Below are positions 13,136 to 24,665 of a stretch of DNA of 64,000 nt, in pieces (position 1 is the first letter of the stretch; the number at the start of each line of letters is the position of its first letter). Position numbers and translations under genes: made by a program. Source of the DNA: Isoetes taiwanensis (taxonomy: Eukaryota > Streptophyta > Lycopodiopsida > Isoetales > Isoetaceae); assembly GCA_021234155.1 (NCBI GenBank), contig JAJEKV010000011.1, positions 20,474,677 to 20,538,676 on the forward strand, in the 5' to 3' direction. A model generated the notes under the pieces. It ran no database searches. It had not been told where the DNA came from and worked only from the letters and a program-made list of their open reading frames with translations.

Positions 13136-14604
13136 CATCTGTTGCAGAAAACTCTTTTTTAATAATTGGCTCTGGATATGGTGCAAAGGCGGCCTAGGGA
13201 ACTTCAAAGGTGGGAGATGGGCAAGCAAAACGAGCCCACTTCTTGATTTTGATGTGTTCTTGCTCTGAATCATTCTCAATTGGATAGAATAGAGCAAAAT
13301 CCTCAGTGTTTTTGGAAATGGATCACAAACTGATTTAGAAATCCATCCACAATACTTTACGATAATCAATCCCCTTCCATCAAAGTTTGATTTACAAAGG
13401 AATTGCTTAGGAAGCTGGACGCAGGCTTTGAATAGGTTCAAGAGGAAGATTTATGGCTTTTGAAGGAAATCGATAAGATAGATTCGCTCTCCATCTCTGC
13501 ACAAGTCCCGATCGCAGTAGTGAGTCACAAGTCAGACTCTGTGTTTTTCCATCTAGCTGATGTCCGTTCCTTTTATAGCCCGTACGACCTTTTGGAAATA
13601 AAGGTCCCTTTTGTTGAGCGAGATCCTTTTCCTTAATATAGGACCCTATATTCAAATATATCCCCCTTGGATATCTTTCGGCATACCCTTTTTTTAATCA
13701 CGGGTTGCCTTTTTTTTAATGCAATGGTCAAACATGTGTTTAACATAATCTCCTATGCCCCTTCACTTGGGCATACATATTACTGTGTTACAGAACACAG
13801 ATCATGATAATGTAATTCCTATTGAGGATTTGATCCTCCTATAACAACAGATTCTTTCCACGATGTGCTAGCCTCCTGACCTGTATTGTATATGGCTATG
13901 TATATGTGGATCAAATTGCACTGATATGATTGGGTGTTGCAGAAGAAGTATTTTAGGTTGTGACAAATTATGTATACGTGTCTATATATGGGTCACACAT
14001 GGACTGATATGACTGGGTGTTGCAAAAGAAGTATTTTTTAGGTTGTGAAGAATTGTTAATTTTCTTCAATTGGACACAAAGTGCAGCCTCAAAAGAACAT
14101 TACGTTTTAGAGCATGAAAAGGCTAAGTTGATATTAAGGATTAAAACAAGAAATGCTTGGGGCATAAAGATTATTGCACCTTGCATAAAATAAGGAACAC
14201 ATCAAAAAAGAGGGAAAATACTCCTCGTAGGCATCCGAGAAAGAAAGGGAAAAATACTTCTGGTAGGCATCCGAGAAACATTGCTCTAGTTAAGGACTTT
14301 ACTATTTATAACATGCAATTGGGTTTCTTCATTGCTCCACCTAAGAAATTTACTATTAAGAGCATGCAATTGGGTTTCTTTGACATGTGACTAGTTAGTC
14401 TTCTCTAAGGGAGATAAAAACGGTTAATTTCTGCACTTGAAATCTTGATATTTGTAATGATATTATCTTAGAAAATGTACTAGTCAATACGCATTGTAAA
14501 TGCTGCCACTTAAATGTTGAACTTGGCTTTGTGGATAATGCATATGCAAAACATGGACACCTGTAACTTTTCCAACATACATGATAAAAAATAGCCTCCT
14601 GGTC
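13136..14604. other. Non-coding stretch with diverged tandem repeats
   Basis: A diverged pair of about 100 bp lies at about 13900-14060 (core GGGTGTTGCARAAGAAGTATTT). Short pairs lie at 14215-14275 (GTAGGCATCCGAGAAA) and 14310-14380 (ATGCAATTGGGTTTCTT). A 118-codon minus-strand frame at 13085-13441 has no recognisable motif. Confidence 0.45.
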
Positions 14605-14944
14605 TAATGGAATATGTGATCAAAGAGGGCTCTCTATGAAAACTCTACCATTAAAATGGCATTTTTCCATAAATTTGTCTAAATGTCAACTATCATGCAA
14701 CCATGTTCTTTTAAGGTTATCAAAAACACATATGGAATTTTTGAGGTGAATCTCAAATTTTGACTCCCATTTTGTAATGGAATTTGTGATCAAAGAGGGC
14801 TATCCATGAAAACTCTACCATTAAAATGGCATTTTTCCATAAATTTGTCCAAATGTCAACTATCATGCAACCATGTTCTTTTAAGTTCGTCTAAGACATA
14901 TAGGAAACTTTTGAGGTAAATCTCAAATTTTGTATCCCATTTTG
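14605..14944. repeat. 170-bp tandem duplication
   Basis: Two adjacent copies (14605-14774 and 14775-14944) beginning TAATGGAAT and sharing AACTCTACCATTAAAATGGC. They differ by several substitutions and are older than the 64-bp duplication. Confidence 0.85.
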
Positions 14945-15210
14945 AGGGCACTTTGAGCATCTCATGGTTTGAGATCCAGTTGGCGATGTTTTCACCCCAA
15001 TTCCAAGTTAACACAAACTCCCTCATAGTGCATTTAGGAAAGAGAAACGTTCGCGGCGGCCTTGGTCGCCGCGATAAGTTTCTTGTATTAATAATATACA
15101 GATTTTACATTGGATATCCCCAAGCGGAATTGAGGTGGGTATTACTTATATGTGCCAATGCTTGTACTAATGCATTGCCGCTCCAGCCTTTTCATACCTT
15201 TTTGTCTTAA

Positions 15211-15452
15211 GACAAGCATACAAAGCCACAACCCTCTACAACTAGATTTAAGTCCCTTTGCATACCCTTGTTATTTGTATGTGAGGGCTACAGACAAGCA
15301 TGTAGAACCACAACCCTCCATAATTAGATTTAAGACCCTTTACATACCCTTGTTATTTGTATGCAAAGGCTACAGATAAGCATACAAAACCACAACCCTT
15401 TATAATTAGATTTAAGACCCTTTGCATACCCTTGTTATTTGTATGCAAGGAC
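15211..15452. repeat. 82-bp unit in three tandem copies
   Basis: Copies start at 15211, 15293 and 15375 with GAYAAGCATRYA and include CATACCCTTGTTATTTGTAT. After the third copy the sequence changes into a short purine-rich GGACGGACGAATAGACAAAC run. Confidence 0.9.
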
Positions 15453-15650
15453 GAACAGACGGACGGACGAATAGACAAACAGGCAGGCAGGCAGACCTGT
15501 CCACGGAGACCATCAAGTGCCATGGGACGGTACAATGAAAATGGGCATCAAGCCTGACTACCATACCACAGAATATATAGTTTGAAAACTGTGTCTCTAA
15601 AGTGCACTAAAAGATATCAAGGGCGATCTGACCATGTTGCACCTATTCAC

Positions 15651-16913
15651 TGAGAGGTTATCTAGTTGGGCTGATAGATTCTCAGAATTGGGAAGAACCA
15701 GAGATCCTATTTGCAGCGTTCACAAGTCTGTGCCAGTTGGGTGGTGAATTTGTACCAGAAGCTTCTGTTTTGTACCAAGGATTGGCCGTAAGAGATTTCT
15801 TGAAGATGTTTGTGTTTTTACTTTGTTGAATTTGCAGGAAGACGGATGATTCGTAACAATTGGTATCAGAGCCATGTTTCTTTCATTGAAGCTTGTGGGC
15901 AATGGTTCTAGATTGTAGTCTTAGATCAGAGGAATATAATCGCCAAATTTCACAATTAAGTCGAGTAGGAAAGCCATCCAAGGAAGGAGATTGTTTTACA
16001 GGAAATTAATTTAAAAAGTATCATTACCTCTAACAGACACAAGGAGCAACCAAGGTTTAGATGTTTGCGATTTATAAGGTAAAGGGGTATTTAAAAAAGA
16101 TGGAATGTGTGTGTACATATGAGTGATGGAGTGACTGCGCATTGTTTCATTTTTTTTGAGTAATGAAAGAATTTCTTTTCAATCAAATGTTGCTCTAGAG
16201 TAAGGAATTAAGGAGTTAATTGTGACGGCAGCACAAAAGTGAGATCCTTAGTATAATATCTTATAGGCAGATGGTAAGTATACCAACCTACGGAAATCCT
16301 TTCAAAACATATAGTCAGGTGACTAGCTTAGAGAAAAGGTGGATATTCCAGCAAAGCAGATAGTCAGACAACTAGCTTTGGTAAAAGGTGGTTGTTTTCG
16401 CAAAAAGATGATCGAATACGATCAGTCTTGAGACGGAACGGAAGAAATTATTTTCGCAAGGCAAATAATTGAGGACGATCAGTCTTGAGACGGAAAGGAA
16501 TTGTTATGGCAAAGCTCGGGGGTATGGTTCAGAGGACTTGCAAAAAGAACATAGATGTAATTGTAGATTTAAAGCCATAGATAATCCTAATTTAGCTAAA
16601 GGTTGTTTCTTCTCCAAAAAGTTTGAGTACTATATATAATTCATTAGCCAATTCAAAAAAAAAGTATTGTTTGATTCCTAATCCATAACTCCCGAGTATA
16701 TCCCAGAGAAGTTATCCAGTTGGGCTAATAAACTCTCAGAATTGGGAAGAACTAGATATCCTATTTGCAGTGTTCTCAAGTCTGAGCCCGATTGGGTGGT
16801 GAATTTGTGTTAGAAGCTTTTGTTTTGTGCCAAGGATTGGCTGTGAGAGATTTCTTGAAGATGTTTGTATTTTTACTTTGCTGAATTTGCAAGAAGACAG
16901 ATGATTTATAACA
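15651..16913 (+). mobile_element. Miniature LTR retrotransposon (TRIM-like)
   Basis: Two direct repeats of about 210 bp (15651-15858 and 16704-16913) share AGAATTGGGAAGAAC and both end in AACA. The left one is followed at 15861-15873 by TGGTATCAGAGCC, the initiator-tRNA-Met primer-binding site usual in plant LTR elements. The 845-bp interior has no coding capacity but contains short internal repeats (GACGATCAGTCTTGAGACGG twice). No polypurine tract and no matching 5-bp target duplication can be seen, so the element is old or was rearranged. Mobilisation by another element's proteins is assumed, as for other TRIMs. Confidence 0.8.
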
Positions 16914-17544
16914 GGATGTGTGTCGCCACGATCCTCTAGCTGCCTATCGAGCCATTGTCCTCCGAAAAGGGGAGATGCAGTCCTTCCTACTCCATCGGAC
17001 TGGGGGAGGGCAACACGTAGTAGCCTCGTTGGGTGATACCAAGAGGTTACGTCTCTGGCAGATTACAGTCACGACAGAGTCTGATTTAGTCCATCTGCAT
17101 AGTATGCACAGGAGGGACGAATGGAGTGGTCAACTCTAGCCATTGCCTATTGTCAGCCCACTGATTGTTATATCTCGGTCTCTTCTATCTTGAGACCCCA
17201 GCCGTCAGTCTACTCCATCCCCACAAGTCTGAGCCTGGGTAGGAACTCATGTGATGGCTGATGTATTGATACCTATGATGGACCTATTGATGGATGGATA
17301 GCACTACCCTTTGAGGTAGTTGATCGTATTGTATTGCATTGCCAGTGTTGATGTTATATTTATGCTTCCGCTGTTATCGGAGCCCATAGGGGACAAATGT
17401 GCAAGACACCTTTGTGTTCCCTTCTCGCATCCCGGCCATCCCCAGAAATGGAGCAGACGGAGAACCCATCCAGCAGATGATGCTGGATGGGGGATTTCCC
17501 ATGAGGTATATGACGGGGCGTTGTATAATTTGTGGAGAGCGTCA
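16914..17544 (+). mobile_element. 3' part of an old LTR related to the chromovirus LTR
   Basis: It shares many blocks with 43980-44390 (CACAGGAGGGRCGRATGGAGTG, CCAGCCGTCAGTC-like, TATTTATGCTTCCGC-like) and, in reverse, with 19116-19720. It starts abruptly where the TRIM ends and stops near GAGAGCGTCA, resembling the LTR terminus GAGCGTCACA. No primer site follows. Confidence 0.7.
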
Positions 17545-17552
17545 AAAGACCT

Positions 17553-17622
17553 AAGATAAGTTGCTAGATAACATTCTAACTTAGCGGAAGATAAGTTGCT
17601 AGATAGCATTCTAACTTAGCGA
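17553..17622. repeat. 35-bp tandem duplication
   Basis: Copies at 17553-17587 and 17588-17622 begin AAGATAAGTTGCTAGATA and differ at one position. Confidence 0.85.
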
Positions 17623-19102
17623 AAAACCTAATTCGCAATTTATTTTGGGCCTAAACTATTGTTTAACTACTCAAATTTGCATGAAGTCACACACAATACA
17701 AATTTGGCCTCTCCGAAAGCGTCAGAGACCCCTTTTTCGCGGTTTGAGTGACTTACCTACTTTGACTCCCCTACAACCACTTTTAAGTTGGTTTAAGTTC
17801 TTAGATAGCATCCCAACCTGTCAGGAAGTCTATTTTACAATTTATTTTACCCAAAACTAAACTCTAACTACTTCGGAAGTACATGAAATTCACGCACAGT
17901 GCGAATTTGGCCTTTGCAAAAGTGTCGGAGACCCTTTTTCCACGGTCTAAGTGACTTCCTAACACTTTCGCTCTAGACTTAAGCTTTTAACATGCTACAA
18001 TATGTTAATTAGCATGAAACCATGCATCTCAGCCTATCTACTAACTTATTCCAACCCAAAAGGACTTTAAAACTCTCAAAATTGGTCTGACATCCTATCT
18101 GTTAACTTATTTCAACTAAAATAGGCTCTCGGACCCTCCAAACTGATTGAGACCTTTAATCTATTACTTAAGCATACTGCCAAAAGGTTAGATGTTGCAA
18201 AATCTAATTTAGCATAGTTAGAATCTATCATTAGTACAATACAATTATAACTAGGTCAAAATTACAATTTACAACTACTAGTTACTACTGAGATAAACTA
18301 CTATGCTAACTAACACAACTTACAAGTTTCAATTGAAAAAATTATAATTTGAAAACTTAGCACTACATTTTATAATTAGGGCAATTGCAATTATAACTAT
18401 CATAACTATACAATGGGTCAATTTACAACTCATAATTAATATAGCTTACCGTTATTATATTTTATCCCTAAATGCTTAATATTCTTTGAATCTCTTAGTT
18501 GAACGCCTATCTTGGGCCATCACCGTCATTCTACTTACATGAATGCCGCAAGGTTTGCTTCTCCAAAAGGTTGAGTGGGCTCGGCCTTAGATGCTTCTTG
18601 ACAGTATTGCAGCATTATTTGGGTGGCCTTAAGATCGGTCTTGTAATTCTAACTCTCTCCTGCGCGCGCGTCGTTCTCTTAATTGAGAGGTTTGTACACT
18701 GCTGAAAATACCAAATCTCCCAATAAGCTCAGCTATGCTTTGAGTTGGGGCCGTGATTAAATCTTTTTGGTGACTCGGGTTGAGAAGGTGGCTTCTTGAG
18801 TCTCGATCTAACCTCCTGCCTTTAACGAATTTGGGGAACGGTCTTGTCAAATTTTGACTTGTAAAATGGGGGTCATGAACAACTTGAACTCAAAATTACT
18901 AGAAGGTTTCTTTTGACTCTACCTTCAAAATTAGCTTACTTTAACAACTAGATCTACTTGCTAACTACCTTCTAACAGTGAGGGAAAACATTTCTCCTAC
19001 ATTCTAAGGTTCATATTTGGGATTTACTCCCAAATATCCTACTAGGCTAGTTAGCTACTTAGGGCAATGGCCAGTGCTTGATCTTGGTCAACCAACATCA
19101 TT
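17623..19102. other. Decayed interior next to the inverted LTR
   Basis: No intact gene. A diverged tandem pair of about 200 bp (about 17640-17800 and 17840-17960) shares CGAATTTGGCCT-like and GTGACTT blocks. Because a primer site faces this region at 19103-19114, it may be the eroded interior of the minus-strand LTR element. I see no gag or pol motif. Confidence 0.45.
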
Positions 19103-20710
19103 GCTCTGATACCACTGTGATGCTCCCCGCATAACATACGATGCTTCATCGTACATCCCATGGAAAATTCCTCATCTGATGGCGACTGCCATATGGGCTC
19201 TCCGTCTACCATGCTTCTGGAATGGTCAGGGCGCGAGAAGAGGACACAGAGGTGTCTTGCACGCCCGTCCCCTATGGGCTCCTATAATAGTAGAAGCAAC
19301 ATATCTACATCAGCACTAGCAATAATAACAACAATCAAATACCACGAAGGGTAGTGCAATCAATCCATAGATCCATCTGATACATCAATACATTGGCACA
19401 TCAGTAGAGCTCCTACCCAGGCTTAGACTCATGGGAAAAGTAGACTAACGGCTGAGGTCTCAAGATAGAACATACTGAGTTATTGCAATGATTTGGGTTG
19501 GTAATAGACTTTGGCTAAGGATGACCAGTCCATCTGCCCCTCATGTGCATACTATGCAGATGGGCTAAATCAGGCTCTACTGTGCCAGAGACATAATCTC
19601 TTGGTATCACCCAACGAGACTACTCCAGATTGGATCTCCTCAGTCCGACGAGGTAGGAAGTGTTGCATCTTCCCTTCCCAGATTGCAGTGGCTCCATAGA
19701 CAACTGGAGGATCGTGGCAACACATGTCCTTCCCCAACTGAGACTCCTACAACTTTTGAGAGTTAGGGCGATACCATTGACCTAGGAAGTGTCGGACTCA
19801 TACTCGACCCTCTCGAAGTGACCCTATAAGCCTAGCCCACCATGGGTCCCTAGTAGCCGCGCTCAGCAGGGACCTCCCTCTACTTTGCCACTGACCCTGT
19901 TGTGTGTTGCTCAATCACTTCATAGTCTCTATAGCCTAGTGGGCTCTATGCACAAGCCGCATATAATAGGAACTAAGGGGTCTAAACTAGGAGCATCATC
20001 TAAATAATGGCTACTAGATCTCTAACCCCCTTCCCAATACAAGAGGAGGAAACATGAGATCAACCAACATCATGTCTCAACATAACATGATAAATAACGA
20101 GAATAACATCTAATCATCTAACTTACAGTTAGGGTTCATTGATTAGGGTTCATGATCCAACTAAGGGTTCTAGAATGGCTCTACTAAAGATACAAAATGT
20201 TCACTCATTTGGAATGCTATTTCCAGATGGTCTACTAAGAAATCAACTCAAATACCTGCTCCGGAGGAACCCCCCGGTAGTTCTTACTGTCTCCATCACC
20301 CTGCAGATGCTTTGGGATAGATTCTGCTTCTACTGATGCGCACACGCTTTTGGGGTTGCTGCACTAGGCTATGCTACAACAAATGATCTTCGAAATGGAG
20401 TTACGAATGCGAGTTGAGGTCAAGAATTGGTGGAGCCAAAAAGTATCCTAGGTCTAGGTTTCGGTCCTTAGTAGGTTAGGGTTGACATGGCATGCCATGT
20501 GGCTCCATCGGGATGCGTCTGTGTGGCATGTCACCAATAGGATGGAGGCCACGTGGAAATGGTTCCATACCTAAGGTTGGCTAATTATATATAATGACTT
20601 ATTAGCCAAGCCCCCTTCCCCACACTAATGTACACAAGCCTACTAGGCTTGTATAGTGACGTGGCCTAAAATATACGTATTTATACTGTATATTTTAGGG
20701 GAACGTCACA
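19103..20710 (-). mobile_element. 5' LTR plus primer site of a minus-strand chromovirus relative
   Basis: Read on the minus strand, the LTR runs from 20710 (TGTGACGTTCC) to 19116 (GAGCATCACA), about 1595 bp. This is close to the size and termini of the intact element's LTRs (42911-44460 and 55185-56772). Directly after it, on the minus strand, is TGGTATCAGAGC (19114-19103), the Met-tRNA primer site. So this is the upstream LTR of an element pointing left whose interior is mostly lost. Sequence identity to the intact LTR is patchy, so this copy is much older. Confidence 0.8.
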
Positions 20711-23405
20711 ATATCATATCCGAAGGTTCTTGTCATGTCATCCCAACTCCAAATGAAACACACTCTCTCAACTAGACAACTCTATTTTCAAATCCTCAAC
20801 TGGCATCGATTTAACTCCAGATGTGGTTATGAACTAAGATGAATCAGAAACTAAAAGCACACAATTGCACAATCTAAATTCTCCATTGTATTCAAGTTTT
20901 GTGGGAGTTTAGATTTGTTGCCAATACAAACTCCATTAACCGTAACCAAATGATACAATTCAACAATCACATGTCTACTACTTGACTTATAGATCTAACA
21001 TCATTCAATTTCAACTCCATTGAAATGCTAACTATTACTTAACTCTTTTGCATATGTCACATTGTTCAATGAGCCCAATTGCCAATGGTTGAGTACATAC
21101 CTAATATAGTCGTCACAACAATTCTACAAAATGCCACAAAATGACATCAATGAGTTGCAAAAAAATGAGGTTATATTAAGAGCATTTGACTTATTTTCTA
21201 AACATATATAAAGCAGTTTCATTTTTTCTGTCCGCCTAAAAAAATCCTTAATTTATCCTCGTCGTCAATCAACTGTGCTTGAATTTTGTTTTGGAATCCG
21301 CCGCCATGAAATTTCTCGTTGTGTCCCTGCCCCTGTCTTTTGATGCCCCTGTTTCTGGGCCTTCTGGTTGTCACATGGAAGCTTTTTCAGATCCGGCCGC
21401 GGCAGCAGACCAGGACGAGTTTCTTCTTCATGTTGGTTTAAGATTGGCATTAAATCTCGTTAATCAGATCCACTGAACTCCAACGCCAAATCTCTGCCGG
21501 CATAGATCTGCTAAGCTTCCTATTTCCATAGCACATGTAATTTTATGATAGTGGGCACCGCTTTGGCAAATCGGCTGCATTTAGCCTCTGTTTTGGAAAG
21601 CATCATCTGGCCTTGAGGCACCATTCATCTTGCAGAGGTGAGTGTTTGTCAAATAGTCCTTCTATAGAAGCGTTTTTCTGTTATGGAGATACTGCATGCT
21701 AATTTGGATGCATGGGATTGCTTAAAATATCTATGGATGGCTTCCAAAAAATGCTTTATCGTCTACTGCATTTTGCAAAGAAGAGTCGTCTATAGAACAG
21801 CATTGCAGAAGACTCTAACATGCTCATTTCACACCATTGCAATTATCCTTGAGGTAAATGGCCTGTAGATTTAGGGTCCTGCAAAATCTTCCTTGAATGG
21901 TCTTTTGCGAGGCTATTGTATTTTCTTTCTTTTGGCCTGTAGATTATATATATTGGAAGGGCAAGGGCAGAACTATGGCAGGGCTTCATGGTTTTCTGGA
22001 AAGCCGGAATAATGGTCGGACTTGTTGAATCCCTCCCTGCTCTGTTTGAATCTGCTCTTCTACCCGAAATCTGTTTGAATCCGTCCGGAATGCCCAACGA
22101 AATCCCAGAATGCCCTGAATGCTCTGGTCCGGCCTGCTCCCTTTCGATTTACTGCCCTAGTCGGCCGCTTCCACCAATACGTCCGTCTCTACGATCGTGA
22201 CCCCATTTTTTTGCCCTTTCATTAGAAAAAAGGGCTTCCAATCTCACCCGTTGATTTCCAATAAATCTCCATCGTTGGTTTGATTTTAATAACAAGTCAT
22301 ATTTCAGTATTATAATTAATATCTTTCAAGTTCTAGTCTTCATGGTGAAATACATCCAAATATGATAATTCTACAAGTTTGATGCTGCTCTGCATGTTCA
22401 AGTCAAGCTCAAGCTCAAGCTCAAGCTTAGCTATAGTGTCCATGCTAGTTCCTGCGGCTATGGTATTGTTGCTAGCTATGGCTATGCAAAATGCATATGT
22501 TGTCTACAGTTACAACAATTTTCCTTGCAGCAACACCCCTGAGCTTTGCTAGTGGATGAGCATTTCTTGCCCTTCTAAATGCCCTCTAAAGTGCAATTTC
22601 AACTGCAGAACTTGCAAAAGCAGGTGTGGTCACATATTACGAAAACTCCTTACGTTAGCTCATTCTAACCTCACTGAGCGAAGGTAAGGCATAGCAATAA
22701 AACTAGGTTACAAAAGTAAGACAGTTTTTTCAAGCAAACCCAAATGTCAGTACACTCCAAGACTTTAAAATGCGTCAAAAATACGAAGGTACTTCTTGAT
22801 GTTAGTCACTTGGCCTGTATGCTCAGGTAAATGTTCAGCTATACATGACCATTGGCGTTATGTGAAGCGGAATTGCAGTGGACAAAAACTATATTCATAT
22901 TGCTCTCTCAGATTTACATTGCTGTTTCACAATAACTCAGATAGTTACAACAGAAATTGGGTAAACTTAATTACAACAGATATTCACATTCTAATACAAC
23001 AGATTACAATACACAATTCCTATTCTTCGAACACCCAATAACCAATAGTCAGAATGAAGCCTCTGTTCAACAAGGCTGCTGCCGGATCGCTGAATCCTCT
23101 GCCTCCAGCAATCAATCATAACCAGAGTACTTTTAAAGAATTTTGAGAAAACATAATCACTCCCATAGCCAGCATCTGGAGCTTGGTGGGATGTTCAAGG
23201 CCGATTTTAGAACGCCTCTATCAAACCACTCAACATTACTAAAATTTTCCCTGCATCAGAAAAGAATAGGATTCGGTGACTCCAAGCCACTGAATGAAAG
23301 GAAATCTCTCTGTTTCAACAAATCTATCTCAATCTCGTGGCATTCAAAATATCAGATCTTCTTGGGCGCCTCCGATTTCAGGTATTTGCTGCCTCCTCTA
23401 CAACC
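20711..23405. other. Non-coding stretch
   Basis: No supported gene. Local simple repeats include CAAGCTCAAGCTCAAGCTC near 22402. Several open frames of 60-90 codons lack motifs. Confidence 0.45.
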
Positions 23406-23555
23406 ATGGCCGCCCTATTAAACAATCTACGCTACTCTCCACAATCCCTGCCTCACCACAAGAAACTTTGCAATCCCTATTCTAAACCAAGAAGCTTTGC
23501 CCTGTTTCATCTGGATTCAAATCGGTCACCCTACTCTGTACATTTCGGCCTTTGA
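23406..23555 (+). CDS. Possible upstream exon with transit-like peptide
   Basis: An ATG in a good context (ACCATGGCC) opens a 49-codon frame rich in Ser, Asn, Arg and His and poor in acids, as expected for a plastid transit peptide. It lies 1.1 kb upstream of the SCY2 main exon. A donor-like GTACAT inside it could join in phase to an AG at about 24638, which would give SCY2 a longer N-terminus. The splice sites are weak, and SCY2 already has a usable ATG at 24666, so this is only a candidate. Confidence 0.2.
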   Translation: MAALLNNLRYSPQSLPHHKKLCNPYSKPRSFALFHLDSNRSPYSVHFGL

Positions 23556-24327
23556 TGCCTACCAATGCATTGCATACATGACTTCCGTATCTTTCCTATT
23601 CGGCTCCAAGAATCGGCAGTCTGAACACAGACACAAAGAATGAAGCCCAAGCTGTCGCCCATGCTCTTCAAAATTCGCCCCTGCTCTGCACTAAAAATAG
23701 ACAGTGGCGTGAAGACTTATTCATGTCCTAAAATTAGACTCAAGCATTTACTTCTTACAATGGCAAAAAGAAAACATCCATAACAACCCAAAATACGTGA
23801 CCACTAAATAATAACAAGCTGCTCAAACATGCCAAAATATACTCTTTTTCATACATAGTCCCAACTGTTGCGAGAAGGATTGGGTAAACTTAATTACTAT
23901 CCAAATCGAAAGTGATATTATGTCAAACATCCATTCCCTAACACGTATCTTTGAAAATTCTGAAACATCCATTTAGCAATCACTAATCACAAACCGAAAT
24001 AATGGAACGGGAATCTTAGATTCTGTCTTCTTTTGCCAAGATTCGGCGGCAAAATCAGGTTGCAATGAGTATATAGATGATTTTGCGCCTTTGAGTTGCT
24101 GATATGGAGGATTGGTCGAAATCTGGTTCCGGACTAATGGGGATGCACCCTTAGCGTAGAGCAGACCCATCTAATATGGCAACCACATCGGCCCTTGCAG
24201 TGTCGAGCTTATTCCCCACTCAACGATGCATTTGTCGTGGTTCTGGTTGTTATTGCCTCTTCATTTCCTACATCCATTGACAAATGCCCTCACTTGCTAA
24301 TCTAATCTGCAATGCAGGTATATTTTC

Positions 24328-24589
24328 GGGACAGTTGAAGAATCCGGCCCCCCTCTACTGTAGTATCCGGCCTGAGCAGTTACAGTAGTATCCGGCCCCC
24401 TCCATTGAACTAATCCGGCCCCCCTCCTCTACTGCATCGCCCAGATAAGACAAACTACACAAGATTTTTGGTATTTTTTTTCCTGTACTAAATCGGCAGC
24501 AGAGGGGGCCGGATTCGTTCAATGGGTGCTTCAATCGCTGCACAGGCCGGATTCTACAATAGAGGGGGGCCGGATTCTTCAAACTAGCC
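24328..24589. mobile_element. 262-bp MITE with perfect 8-bp target duplication
   Basis: Inverted ends (AGTTTGAAGAATCCGGCCCC on the right arm, with small changes on the left) extend for about 50 bp or more and contain several ATCCGGCC blocks. The flanks are ATATTTTC at 24320-24327 and again at 24590-24597. An 8-bp duplication suggests the hAT group. It has no coding capacity. It lies 77 bp upstream of the SCY2 start codon, inside its leader or promoter, and is GC-rich compared with its surroundings. Confidence 0.8.
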
Positions 24590-24665
24590 ATATTTTCACT
24601 AGGCATCCGGTTGTCACCTTGTTCAAGGAATTTCAGAGTTAATTACTTTGGAAATTTGGCAAGAA

